Position numbers and translations under genes: made by a program. The notes below the pieces were generated by a model. It was given only the letters and a program-made list of their open reading frames with translations, was not told where the DNA came from and did no database searches. Positions 1 to 12,355 of a DNA stretch of 64,000 bases are shown piece by piece. Origin of the DNA: Dioscorea cayenensis subsp. rotundata (taxonomy: Eukaryota > Streptophyta > Magnoliopsida > Dioscoreales > Dioscoreaceae); the NCBI RefSeq assembly GCF_009730915.1, contig NW_024088551.1, positions 1-64,000 on the forward strand. The letters are read 5' to 3'. Every line of letters begins with the position of its first letter. The stretch's first letter is position 1.

Positions 1-3000
1 GGTGAATGCTACTTCAGTTTACAATCCATCAGTGGAGAAAGGACGCCCTGTCTTACAAGAGTCTTTTAGCAACTGATTTCCTGGTCAAAGAGGTGCAATT
101 TGTGATATTTGCTAAACTGTTTATTGCATTTATTCAGATAAATTTTTAAATGCTGTTTTCTCCTTTCCTTTAGGTGCTTTGCTGGGCTCAGTTAATCCCA
201 AAGTACACAAGTGAACTAGTCGAATATGTGCAGACTTTCCTGGAGCGCGCACATGAAAGATGCCGGACATCATACATGGAGGTAAATATGAAATTCTTTA
301 TGACCAGTGGCTAATTTAGTTCATTGGTGTAGACTTTTGCTCACAAGTCTTATCTATTAGAGAACAAAATTTCAAGGACATGTATTCAGCAAATTGTGGT
401 TCCTATCTAAGATGTGCCTATTTTAATTGAATGCCACAGATAAAATACCGCTATTATATTATATGACTTGGATTACTTGTTGAATTTTACCGGCATAACA
501 ATTCACTGTCCTTTGTTTTGCATATTGTTATAGACTCAAAAAGCTGTAGTGAACTGCGGCAGACTATTCTATTCACATGTGGAATATAATGGATCCTTTG
601 TTGCCTACCCTTATATGGTTTATGTGCATTGCATTAAGTGGAGGTGTAAGTTCTGTAGCGATCAAGCATTGGAAATAAGTATCAGCGTGCCTTAGATAAC
701 CTTCATGCAAATATTAGCTGTTATATGGTGCATGGTACGGTAGATTAGAATATAATCTGCACATGGAATTTTTGCATAATTTAGACAAATTATGAACTGG
801 AAATGCAATTATACTTTGGGGTGTTTGGTTGGAGGATGGGGCCCCAACCAAACACCCAAGATAGGGTTTGGAGGCTCCTAATTTTTTACGACATTTAATT
901 ATTTAAATAAATATGTTCAGTAATTATTATTTTTAAATAGTTATATAAGCAAATTTATCATTAATTAGAAAAGTATAATTTCAACCATAAAGTTTTTATT
1001 TTGATTATTAATAATTATGTCAAAGTTTTGTCAACTTCAAATGAAGCTTTGGCTGCCAGAACAACTCAAAAAAGATTACCTTAAATCCTATCTCTATTCT
1101 CCAATCAAATACTGTCTAAAAGTGTCTGCATGATATGAGGGCCTCATGGTTTTCGATTGTTCTAAATTGAGATGGTGCATGATCTATCTGTAAATTTCAT
1201 TAATGGCTAGACCTGTCAAAAATGAGTGGTTTATGCAGGAATGTGAAGCTATTAATTATGAGGATAAGTTATGCATGTAATTCTTTCTCCAAAAGCAATC
1301 TGGTATATTCATCATACAAGTAAATTGAGATTGTGTTTATTTCGTTAGTATTTGATCTTGTCTCTATCTGCTGACTTTATTAAATCATGACTCTCATATG
1401 CTGCAAACCTTTAGTTTTGTTGTTGATCTTGATTCCACCTATCAAAAGAAATTCTCTTTTTTTTTTTTAATTTGCTGGTGTAAATATCAGCTTGTAAGAA
1501 ACAGTATCTGTTACCAAATATATTGAACCTTGTTCCTAGTATGATGTATATACTGCTACATCTTGGATGAAGTGTGTGCTAATTGATTTTCTTGTCAAGG
1601 AATTTTCAGGCTGTTCTAGAAAAACAGAGTCACATGCTGATTGGAAGGAATGACTTTGAGAGCCTAATGCGACTCGATCCAGCTAGTGCTTGCTTGAGTT
1701 CTGGACAGGTGGCTTTTAGGAGCAATGTTGCAGATTCTGATTCAGTTGAAGTGGAAACAGAAATAAGTGATCTATTACTGACTTTTTCGTCCAATTAAGC
1801 AGGTATAATATCATATGTCAAGTGAAGGAACCCTTGGTGAAGAGTATGGGCTTACTCATGAAAATGATGTGTGACATAATTAATAGAAAATTGAGGAAAG
1901 AAAATAGAATCCACAATGGTCCTTATAGCTGGTTGGTGAATGAGAAAATTGGGCTAGTTTGCTCCTGGTCCATTGCCCGTTGGATTTTTTGTTTTTTCCA
2001 AGCAGTTGCCATATTTCATGTAGCATCAATCTTTTCTTGAGTGGGAACTGTCAGTTTATCAGCTAGATGCTTTATATATTTCTGCATATTATAGTAATTT
2101 CTGAAATTTATATGATTATATACTAATGAATATTCCTGTGGTGGTCCCAATAGTTGACAGAGTTGGCTGCCATAACTTTTAACTATAGGTGTATGGCTGA
2201 AGGTCCGATCTACATTTTTATGTGGATCGTTGTTGGGACAACACTGCATTAGATTTGGTGGATCATGTTGAGCGCTGTAATTAGGCTTGCCTGGTTCATG
2301 AGTGCTTCATCCTGGGCCTAGCTTGCACTTGGGGTCAACTAATTTTGCTTAAATTTTATATGGAGATGTATTGGTCCAATTCATTTTCAAGTCCAGCCAC
2401 TTACGCCTGTTTTCTAAGCCAGGCCAGTCCTTGCTGGCCCAAGCATTGACAGCGTTAATCATTTGTCAGGACTAAACAGCCCAGATTTGATTCATCTGCT
2501 TCCTTGGAAAATATGGTGTTGGCATTTGTCACTATTCTAGAATATGCTTTTCTGTATGAATTGTTGAATGCATGAGAGAACATGCAAAAGTAACTTGCAT
2601 TAGATATCCATTGCAGTGGTTAGTATTGTATTTTGAGTTGCTTATGAGCTATTCATATTTAGGTATAATAGTTACAAATCATGTACAGTCTCTTTCAAGT
2701 TGAAAACTGATTATTTGGGGTTATAAATCATGTGCAGGAGAATTTAATTCGAGATGACACAAAACTAATTCTGTTGGCATCGCTCAGTGATTCTTTGGAA
2801 TACTTAGCAGATTCTGTTGATAGGTAACTACATACTTTTGGTTGATAATTCTTTGGAATACTTAGCAGATTTCATTGATAGGTAACTATCTACTTTTGGG
2901 TGATGAATATTATTTGCAGTCCATCTGTGGATGATATTGTGTAAGCGAGTCAGCAGCATTTTGAAGCTTAACAATAATCATATGTTTATAGTACTTGAAT

Positions 3001-6000
3001 GGTATAGATGGCCGTATGGATGGTTGATTTTTCTTTTTTAATGATACTTTTATTTGTACCATGCCTATGCTTGTCATATTGTGGTTTCTCTGCATTTTAT
3101 TTTTTTGTTTCCATTTGTAGCATCACTATAACGCTGCATGCATCATTTTGGTATAGGGATTGATATGTTTCTAGCTTAGATTTCTCCTGATACCATACCA
3201 TGGAATTGGCTAGGATTAACTTTGTTGATCTTGGATTTAGCATGTACAATTAGAGTATATGACTATTTAATCAGGTGTTCATGTCACATAATGTTTGATT
3301 TGATATGGCACTATATTAAGATTCACTTTTAAATAATTGGTTAAAAAGGTTGGGGCTAGTGATCAAAGTCTTTTGTTCTAATAAAGTGAGATGCAAGTTC
3401 TGAAACTTAAGGTTTCAACTTCAAGGATTTACCATGGCCGTGCAAGGGCATTTAGAAAAATATTTAAATCTGATCTGGAAGGTCAAAGAACTGCCTAAAT
3501 TGTATATTGCCCCTGAAGTTTTTGTATAAAAGGATGGTGATGGTGCGGTTGCATCATGAGGCAATAGCATCAAAATGTTGCTGGCTGAGTTCATACATTG
3601 AAATCATGCATTTGTTTGTATACAATGCCAAGCTATGAGTGTAGAAAAGTGGGAACAAATAAATTAGTCTTATATTCTCCTGGAGAGTTCAGAGAAGATC
3701 TGTTTTATGCTTTATGGACATTATATAAATTTACTGGAATCTTCTAAACGTTTGTTTCTTGTGGATCTCAATTCAGCATTGTGTTAATTTGAAAGAGGAA
3801 ATTATTCTCTTAAATGTGACTTCCGCTTGTGGTATTCGTGGTTAACTCTGTCAAATCTTCATTTTCCTGTTTTAATGAAATTGCCCAGGCTTGGACAATC
3901 CTTTGTCAAACCAACCACTCGAGCAAATGATAGGAAACATTCTCATGCTCATCATGCACGAACCACAAGTGCACTCAGTAAAGATCTCATATCTCTTGCT
4001 GATGAATACCGAAGACTTGCAGGTGATTGTCTAAAGGTTCTTCGCGTGGAAATGCAATTGGAGACAATTTTCCACATGCAGGTTTGGTAATTAAATCAGA
4101 GCACTTGTACATGTATCATTAGAAGCAGACAGTGTTGTGAGTGACAACAAATGGTCTCAGGAAATGACTAACAGAGAATACATGGAAGATCAAGATGCGG
4201 AAGAACCTGATGATTTTGTTATCACACTTACTGCACAGGTCAGCTTCTTAAAAAATCATACTTATTCAAGCAAGCTTGCTCATTTCTTTTCCATCATTTA
4301 CAATTATCATGGAGTTGTGAATGTCAAATTTTGACCTAGGGAAATTGATGATTCATGTTTATGCCTCTTAGTCTATTATTAAAAACAATAAATAAATAAG
4401 TGATACTTCAGTATATCCAATATGAGTAGACCGCCTGATTTAACCATAATATGTTGTATGCTGTGTTTTTTTTTAGATTACACTTCAAAAGATAAAACCA
4501 CTGCATCCTGATTATGCTGTGCGCATGTTACTTGGACCATCAATGATGGACGAAATACCTTAAAATTTGATCTCCTGTGTCCAAGATTTGAAATAGCTGT
4601 GAATTATGGGCTATTTATGGATGGAAGCTATCGAACATGCATATTAACCAAAATCTCTTTGTTTGATAGATAACACGCCGTGATGAGGAAATGGCACCAT
4701 TTGTTTCAGAACAAAAAAGGAACTACATATTTGGAGGAATATGTAGTGTTGCAGCCAATACAACAATCAAGGTTTGAACATTTGTGTAAAAAGTTCTCCT
4801 TTATCTGCTTCAAAGTTTTTTTTTTCCTGACTGAGAATTCAAATTGCTGACAAAGCTATTTCTGGTTAGGCTTTGGCAGAAATGAAATCCATTAACCTCT
4901 TGGGAGTTCAACAGATATGCAGAAATACTATTGCACTTGAACAGGTTGGTTGGTTTCACAATACTCTAAAATTTAAATTGCCATCAGTTTAGTTGATTCA
5001 CAAGGAAAACATTTGAGGAACATAAAGCCCAGGAAGTAAAGGCCTAGATATTTGTTGTTTGCGTTTGATGTGTTTGCCCCTTTGTTTTACTTATCTTCCA
5101 TCGTGAGACAATTTAGGAGTATTAGCACATGTTGAAATTTTCAGTCTGAGTTTGGTGGGAGAAAAAATAATTAATTGAATAGAATTAATACGGAAATTAG
5201 CTGTCAATCGTTCGGTGATGAGAAAACAAGAGGATAGAAGGGAAGTTGGAGGAAGAATTTTTGACAAATGTTTATTTATATGGTATGTGAAAATGGAGAA
5301 ATCTTAATTTTCTCACCTCATTTTTTTGAATAGATATTCTTCTTCACTTGAACAAAACAAGAAATATTATTGTCTTTAACATTTAATTGCCTTTCATACT
5401 TATCGTTTACTCTAATCAAACATCACCTACTCTTGCATTTAAATATATGTATGAATGAATCAAAGCCACTCATGTTATTTTTATCTAGATCAGCCTTACT
5501 AGCCCTGTTACCGACGGAAGTTGGTCCAAGTGGTCGGAGCTTGGGTCGTTTAATTGGTTTTAAATTCAAATCCTTATGTATGAAAAAATATTACCTGTTA
5601 GGAGAGGTATATTCGTTTATAAAACTCCCAGGACCTCACCCTGTTATGTGGTAAAAAAAAAAAAAAACTTTACTAGCCCTATTTGCCAATAGCCCTTATT
5701 TGCCAAGGGACCAAGTGCTAATGGATATTTTTAATATCATCCTGTAACGCAGGCTCTGGCGGCCATACCGTCAATAGACAACGAAGCAGTCCAGCAGAGG
5801 CTAGATCGTGTGCGGACATACTACGAGCTCTTAAATTTGCCATTCGAGGCATATAACTTGAACTTCAACCCTTTTTTCCCCTTATTTCTAGTTACATTCT
5901 ATCCTTGCATAGTGATCTAAAATTTCTTTACTTGTGACCAGGCTTTACTAGCTTTCATCACAGAACATGAGTATTCATTTACACCAAAAGAGTAAGTAAA

Positions 6001-6161
6001 TATCTAAGCATTTTGATCAAATAAGCTTGTTTTAAAGGAGGCAAAATTATATATATACAAGTCTGGCTTACAGGTATTCAAGTCTGTTAAAGATTAAGGT
6101 TCCTGGCAGAGAGATTCCGCCCGAAGCTGAAGCCCGGGTCTCAGAGATCTTGGGCCGCTGA
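1..6161 (+). CDS. SEC8: Exocyst complex subunit SEC8, 3' part (5' end outside window), two single-base frame breaks
   Basis: SEC8 is one of eight exocyst subunits; the complex tethers secretory vesicles to the plasma membrane before SNARE fusion. Visible exons are 1-92, 174-281, 1610-1802, 2738-2823, 3889-4081, 4161-4238, 4670-4771, 4870-4944, 5753-5848, 5942-5991 and 6074-6161, ending in TGA. The translation carries plant SEC8 stretches such as VQTFLERAHERCRTSYME, MRLDPASACL, EDQDAEEPDDFVI, RRDEEMAPFV and VRTYYELLNLPFEALLAF, in the family's order and up to its C-terminus. All junctions from 2738 onward are in phase. The intron after 5848 has a GC donor. Exon 1 (T-run 64-67) and exon 3 (T-run 1783-1787) each hold one T too many, throwing the frame into a stop. 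The 3' exons remain open, so assembly error and a young pseudogene are both possible. Identity is secure; functionality is not. Confidence 0.9.
819..857. repeat. Perfect 14-bp inverted repeat (hairpin) in SEC8 intron
   Basis: GGGTGTTTGGTTGG at 819-832 is matched exactly by its reverse complement at 844-857, with an 11-nt G-rich spacer. Such GTTTGGTTGG ends resemble terminal repeats of plant MITEs, so this may be a collapsed element or two abutting ends. A weaker partner pair (about 859-872 and 1110-1125) lies just downstream. No target duplication was identified. Confidence 0.6.
2791..2906 (+). repeat. SEC8: 58-bp tandem duplication including a splice donor (SEC8 exon 4/intron boundary)
   Basis: The segment 2791-2848 (end of exon 4, its GT donor and the first intron bases) is repeated at 2849-2906 with a few substitutions. 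Both copies contain the exon tail GGAATACTTAGCAGATT and the donor ATAGGTAACTA. The first donor (2824) joins in phase to exon 5. The second copy would add 58 nt and shift frame if used. Confidence 0.85.
5507..5669 (+). mobile_element. tRNA-derived SINE in SEC8 intron
   Basis: An insertion of about 160 bp is flanked by the 11-bp direct repeat TTACTAGCCCT (5496-5506 and 5670-5680). Its left part has a box-A-like TGGTCCAAGTGGTCGGAGC and, about 35 nt further on, a box-B-like AATTCAAATCC, as expected for a Pol III promoter. It ends in a run of about 15 A. Head promoter, A-tail and target duplication are the three hallmarks of a tRNA-derived SINE. It is in the same orientation as the host gene, in the intron before the exon at 5753. 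Confidence 0.82.
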
Positions 6162-7755
6162 GCCTTCGTTAATCGCCGGTGAAGAAAATGGTTTGCTTTG
6201 AATTTCACGTTTTGTCCGAAACTGCTGGCTTGTGTTGATATAAATATCTCTCTGCTTCATGTGCTTTTCTGGTGTGCTATTTTGAGACTTAAAAAAGTTC
6301 TTCAGACCTAATGGTCCATTTTTGTATGTCTTGCCCATTCTACCCAAGGTTGTCATTTTCTCAATTAGTTTGTAAAGTTAGTGTTATTTGATTAATTTCT
6401 AACAACATCTATTTAATTTTCTATTCTTTTCACCATTGGATTTATTTTAACCTTTTGACTACCATATCTTGTTGAGTTGAACTTCTAAGAAGCTACTATT
6501 CATGAGCTTTCTCTCCACATTGATGCCATCATTATCCTTCAATGTCTTGTTTTTCTTTTTTCAAGTTAGTCTATGTATGCGAGTCATTTCAATGGTTAAT
6601 GATACACTTAAGTAAAAAATTAATGACTTTAATATAAATCAGACATTTTTCAAACAGTTTTATTTACAATAAATAATAAGTGTAAATATCAAAATAGTCT
6701 CTCTATTTTGCGTTTTCCGCTTTTAGTCTCTTTTAATATAAAATCCGCTTTTTTGGGTCTTCGTATTTGTATATTTTCGCCCTTTAACTGTAAAATCTGT
6801 CTTTTGGGTCCCTCGTATTTATATATTTTTGTCTTTTTTGATCCCTCCAAATTTATCAGTTGGAAGGACTAAAATGGCAGATCCATTAATTGGAGGGACT
6901 AAAAGGACATAAATGTGTAAATATGAAGACAAAAAAAGTGAATTTTATATTAAAAGGACTAAAAAGATGAAAAACACAAAATAAAGAGACCATTTTGATA
7001 TTTTGACCTAAATAATAATCATCGTTCTTGTTAAATGTCAACGTCTGTCCCTAGAAGCGAATAAATACTTTTGATGCTTGATATAAAAAGATAAAAAGGT
7101 GAATAAACTCTATTTATTGCATTGTAGCTAATTTGAGAATAAAGGTCTTATAATAATTTCAAATATTTAGTCTATATATATTAACAAAATCTTTGCTTTT
7201 AACCAAACTTTTAAAAGTTATAATCCCTTCAAACCTTAGAATGGAATGCATTCTTGTTTCACAACTAAGTTCAATGGTACATAAGAGACATAACTTATAC
7301 ATCAATCATAGTTACCTTCAAAAAAACAAAAAACCATCTCAAAGGGCAGAAGCAATAATATCAGTATAACATCATTTAGTCCAGCAAACTTCATTAAATA
7401 TCCATAGAGAATATAGAAACACAAGCAAGCACAAAAAAAAAAAGAAAGAACAACAATAAATATATCATTGAACCTTCAAATTGAAGGTCTAATCTCCAAC
7501 CATAGTCACACAAAATCACAATAAATATAGTAAGAATGCATTACATACCTTGCGCTGTGCCATTATGCAGCCTGCGAATAACCTGGTATCAAAGGTAAGC
7601 AATGTCTGATGCATTTCCGTATCATGGGCGCTGATAAACCGTAGAGTCCGAGCTAGGAGTTGACTAACAAATGATCGGGGGGTAATTAATTTATCAATTA
7701 ATACGATAAAATTTAGTAATCCTTTTTGATGCAGTAGAAGACATCATACTTCATT
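6162..7755. other. Intergenic region between convergent SEC8 and argininosuccinate lyase
   Basis: The two genes face each other, so both 3' ends lie here. The first 200 bp are likely SEC8 3' UTR. A foldback MITE occupies 6680-7009 and is listed separately. The rest is AT-rich with an A-run near 7430-7443; no coding sequence was recognised. Confidence 0.6.
6680..7009. mobile_element. Foldback MITE with long terminal inverted repeats and 9-bp target duplication (Mutator-like)
   Basis: The left end starts GTGTAAATATCAAAATAGTC, and the reverse complement of the right end reads AGGTCAAAATATCAAAATGG. The two arms stay similar for roughly 75 bp, through ATTTTG, TTTTAGTC and TTTAATATAAAAT blocks. 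The 330-bp element is flanked by a perfect 9-bp repeat AAATAATAA (6671-6679 and 7010-7018). A 9-bp target duplication with long TIRs is typical of Mutator-like non-autonomous elements. It encodes nothing. Confidence 0.82.
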
Positions 7756-10700
7756 CTATGATGAGATGCCACTGATGTTAAGCTTAGTTATCCATGCATT
7801 GAGTTGCTCAGCCACCATTTCTGAACCAGTTGATCCATATGAGCAGAATTTTTTAACGCAGTTTTCAACACCGAGAAACTCATAAACATCTTCCTCAAAC
7901 ACTGGACTTATGATTCGGAAGTCATCAAGTGTAAGATCTGAGAGCTGACAAATTTTCGCAACACAAAGAGCAACTGACCTTCCAACTATATCATGAGATG
8001 TTCTAAAAGGAATGCCCTGCATAGGAAGAAAGTGTAATCAACAGCCAATCACTTAAACAAATGATTCCCTTTGATGAATTTGTAAGAACGAATTATCAGG
8101 TAAAGATTATGAATGATAATTTTTAATATAACACTAGCATGAAGTTATTTTGATCACATAACATGAACCAAGATAAGCACTTGAAAAAAGAACACAAGAA
8201 CAGGAACCATAAAACGGTTTTCGCCTTCAAACATCTCAAGCAGTCGAGCTGCTCATAGTATATTGACCTATTTCTAGTGGAAAACAGGACCATGGGAACA
8301 AGGTAGCATAGCAAGTTTACCTTCTTCACAAGATAATCAGCAAGTGTTGTTGCATCGAGATGCCCAGCTGGTAGTGCCTTTTGGATCTTTTGACGATTGA
8401 AGGTGACGTTATGTGCAAACTCAGTTGTCACTTCAAGCATTCCAATTATAGTCTTAACACTGTCGAATAAAGGTTCTTTATCTTCCTGCTCCAAGATGAT
8501 GTTTCATATCAGATATGAGCAAAAGAATAAAAGCAAAAATCACTCTAATTTTTTAAAACAGAGAATGAACATAAAAATCACACATTCAGAAGCAGATTCC
8601 TACCTGTAGATCACGATTGTAGGCCTGTGGGAGCCCCTTGCAGAGAACCAAAAGGGTGACAAGGTCCCCCACTACTCTAGCTGACTTTCCACGAACAAGT
8701 TCCATTGGATCAGGATTTTTCTTCTGTGGCATAATACTGCTACCAGTGGAAACTTTGTCACTTGGGGTCAAGAACCCAAACTCTTCAGAAGCCCACATGA
8801 CCCATTCTTCACCAAGTCGTGAAAGGTGAATGGCGGTAATTGAATTTGCTGCCAGAAACTCCAAAACGAAGTCACGATCTGATACTGCATCAATGCTGAG
8901 CATAAAAGAGTTGTTCAAATTTATTGATAAGATGTATTTTGGTGGAGATCAGAGAAAAGAACAATGGCAAGCAAGTTAATAGAATGTATTTATTATGTTC
9001 ATTCTAATACACTACCAAAAAAGCATAATACAGGAATATGCAAATGATACAAGGAAAAAAAACACATGCCTGTTCTTCATAGGAGCACTAAAACCCAATG
9101 CTTCTGAGGTCATGAACCTGTCAATCGGCAGGCCAGTGCCAGCCAAAGCACACGCACCCAATGGACAGACATTCAGTCTATCTTTGCAATTTACCAGTCG
9201 ACAAAAATCACGTTCAAGCTACATCAAGGCATGGCCACTATGAAAAACTTTTGTCTTTAAACTCAACTGGGTAGATAAAAATAATGACTAGTCAAATGAT
9301 TAAAAGCAGGACTGCACTCCAAAAACTAATAAATTCTTTCTCAAAATAAACTAAAAACAGTCAACCACATATTATATGTAAGAAATACAAGTAGATGTGG
9401 CATATTATTGGGAATAATTAAAAGTGCAAATTTCCCAGGAAATAAGCATATCTTTGTAAATAAAGGTGTGTGTTTTGGCAAGATAGTAACAGCCTTTATG
9501 GAGATCATACTCACTATAGCTTCCAAGATTTTCATTTCTGATGGAACAATTAGTCAAGGTTCATAGAAGGTCTTAAAATAAAGATGTATTCTTTTCAGAC
9601 TGGTGCATTAACTTTATATAACCATAACACTTCACTGCAATAGTCAAGTCACCTTTCTTACCTTTTTTTGCATTTGTAACAGATATGCCAAACTTGTAAT
9701 TCAACTTAACCATTGTAATGTGCAATATAATAACATGCAAGTGCAATATAATGTTTCAACATGACAAGGTTGCATATCTAATGTTTCTTCATGCAAGCAG
9801 AGGAGGTTTTCTCTCAAGAGATAATGAGGTTGTCAAATATCACACTAGAGTCTTTCTTCTTGCAAAGGCTTCTTAATGTGATGGTTTTTAAGTTTGATAT
9901 CTGACCATAGGCTTCAAAAAGTTAAGATACTGATTTTGGCGATTTGTTACCCATACAGCAGGTGATCACTCATGCTCTATTCTTAGACTCTTATGACTTA
10001 TCTACTTTCAAATCAACCAATAGTAACATGAATAATGACAGCTACAGTCTCAGCTAGCATAAAATATTATTTGAAAGAAGCCAATGGGTCTGAACTACAC
10101 CTGCTCAACATATGATAACAGAAGATGCTGCAACAGAACAGGTTGTGCTCTCTGCAAATGTGTATATCCAGGAACTATCAGACCTTCATTCTCTTTAGCT
10201 AGCATAATTAGTCCAACCTGAAAATTTAAATAAAATGTCACTAAGAACTTCATTCTTTTCAAATACTTGCATAACTTTTGACCAGAAATTTCAAAACACA
10301 TGAAGATATAGATGTTCACATAACAAGAGGATAGATGTTCACTTTCATTTTCTGCAGCTACTCTAACAAAGGAAGCCTGAGAATTTAAAGAAAAGGCCAC
10401 TGAGTACTTTATATACAGGATATTTGTATGACTCTCAAGAGGAAGCTTAAATACAAGAAGATGTATGTTATACAGCATGATTTTTAGACAGTGTTAGATA
10501 GATAATGTTCTAGGTTGGGTAACCTTTACAATATAGAAGTATAAAAAAAAAAGTGTACTGAAAGCAGCACCTTTACCATGGATAATAGCCAGCCAACAGG
10601 ACTTAGTTTGGTACCAAGAAGAAAAAATTAAAATGCTATTCAAAATAGAAGGCAAATTGAAATCTTCTTCGACAATAGCATAACACAGTCTTGAATGATT

Positions 10701-12102
10701 CCATCAATTACATCTACAAACAATTATAGTAGATTGCACACTGAAAAAATGTATCACAAACAACAGATTTGATAACAGAAGCATGATTTCACAGTTCTCA
10801 TAAGCAGAGAAGAACATAAGGATCATTTCCAAAAAAATAAGGAAACAATGCATTTGAGGATTAATGCTGGAGCAAAGTAACATCAGAAAAATGAACCTGA
10901 AGTTGCTTGATGCATGACAGAATCTGATCAATGGCATCCCGACACCACAAGCGGAGATCTGTTACAACTTGATCATTCCGGCTTCTGGCAGTGTGAAGCT
11001 TTTTCGCTGGTTCACCAATCAAGTCTGTGAGTGCTGCCTCTATGTTCATGTGCACATCCTCCCTATCCGCCCTCCAAACAAACTCCCCATTCTCAATCCT
11101 CCTTTCTATTTCGTCCAGACCACTCAATATGCAGCATCTATCACTGTCACTCATCAAACCCTAGAATCATAAAAATACAACCATATTAGATGTCACAGAA
11201 ACTTCAATCAAGTGAAATCTACATGAATGATATACACTCAAAACTACTTAAAAGTCTTTTTTTTTTATCCAACCAGGGTCCTCTGATAATGACTTTCTGG
11301 CTACTTTCTAATTCATCAAGGCCAGTCAATCAGTAGTCAAGCCCTAAAGCATTAAATTGCAAGTACATTGGAGCGCCTAGTTGAGTGAAATGATACATCA
11401 ACTAAATCCACTTAAAAGATAATGCTCATCCAAAAATTCATTTTCATTAGCTATTTCACTGGCATTTCTCGGCCCATAAATCATCAAATCACAAGAAAAT
11501 CTATACATAAAACCATTTTATTTCGCAAAATTCCCAAAAAGAATAAGATTGAGTCGGATATAAATTGATTTAAGATCATATTCACCCAAGAAGGAAATTA
11601 TCACCGATGAATTCTTATCAAAGATGAAACTATGCTTTCAAAATTTATCAACTTTTTGATTCGATCCCACAAAAACCCACAACTCGGGAATCCACACATC
11701 CAGCGTGATGCTAATCCATCAAAGAACACAAACCGAAATGAAATTCACAAACAAATACAAAATCGATTCAAAAAAAAAGGAAATGGAGCGAAAATTCACC
11801 TGGTTGGCGAGCATGGTGGCATGAGCACGGCTACCCCTGATATCTTGCTTGTAGAGCTGCTTATCAAACGAGACGGATTCGCTGAAGCGCTCCACCGCAT
11901 CGGTGACGCTCTCCTGGAACCGTCCGCCCCAAAGCTTGTTCTCCTTTTCCCCCTTCTTCTCGTGCTCCGTCTTGAATTCCGCCGCCATGGCATCCGCCGC
12001 TGGGGTCCAGCACCGCCGCTTCCACGCGCCGGCGTCGATGCTCCGGCGGTGCCCCGGGAACGAGCGAAGAAGCTGGTTGTGCGGAGGGGCTAGGGTTTTC
12101 AT
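7756..12102 (-). CDS. ASL: Argininosuccinate lyase, probably plastid-targeted
   Basis: This enzyme catalyses the last step of arginine synthesis, splitting argininosuccinate into arginine and fumarate, in plants in the plastid. Exons on the minus strand are 12102-11800, 11160-10897, 10217-10101, 9218-9070, 8895-8604, 8485-8321 and 8016-7756. They total 1551 nt with every junction in phase, giving 516 residues. The first ~40 residues are rich in Arg, Ser and Pro and fit a transit peptide; the conserved body starts at NKLWGGRF. The fumarate-lyase signature [12 protein letters not shown] lies at about 329-340, the active-site loop [11 protein letters not shown] around His209, and [10 protein letters not shown] is present. 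The intron after 9070 has a GC donor (CAG|GCATGT). The first ATG (12102) was chosen because it supplies the transit peptide; an internal Met at residue 39 is an alternative for a cytosolic form. No disruptions were seen. Confidence 0.95.
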
Positions 12103-12355
12103 TTCAAATAAGCAGTGACAACTCCACTTTTGTGTATAGATGGTTTTGTCGAGGAATTTAACGATGACGTGGCCGTTTCTGATCCGATGGATGTAAGCTT
12201 GGGCAATGTACAACCGTTAAACTTAATTTTCCAATTTTAATATTTTTTTTAAATATATAATTATGGGCAATAGCTATGTATTTTTTTATTTTATAAATTT
12301 TATTTTTTTAAAACAATTCTTGAAATTCTTTTGTATCTTTGTAAAAACTATATAT
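12103..12355 (-). promoter_or_regulatory. Short upstream region of argininosuccinate lyase, bounded by an LTR
   Basis: Only 253 bp separate the lyase start codon from the retrotransposon LTR. The part nearest the gene should be 5' UTR; the distal 120 bp are very AT-rich. No clear TATA box was assigned. The original promoter must be compact, displaced beyond the element, or supplemented by the LTR. Confidence 0.45.

Noticed and set aside
4478-4563. An AG-preceded open stretch in a SEC8 intron that looked like an extra exon.
   Set aside because: It does not match SEC8; the exon at 4670 continues directly in phase from 4238, and the stretch ends in a stop. At most it is a cryptic exon.
11632-12118. 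Plus-strand open frames over the first lyase exon.
   Set aside because: They are antisense shadows of exon 1; the minus strand carries the conserved lyase sequence.
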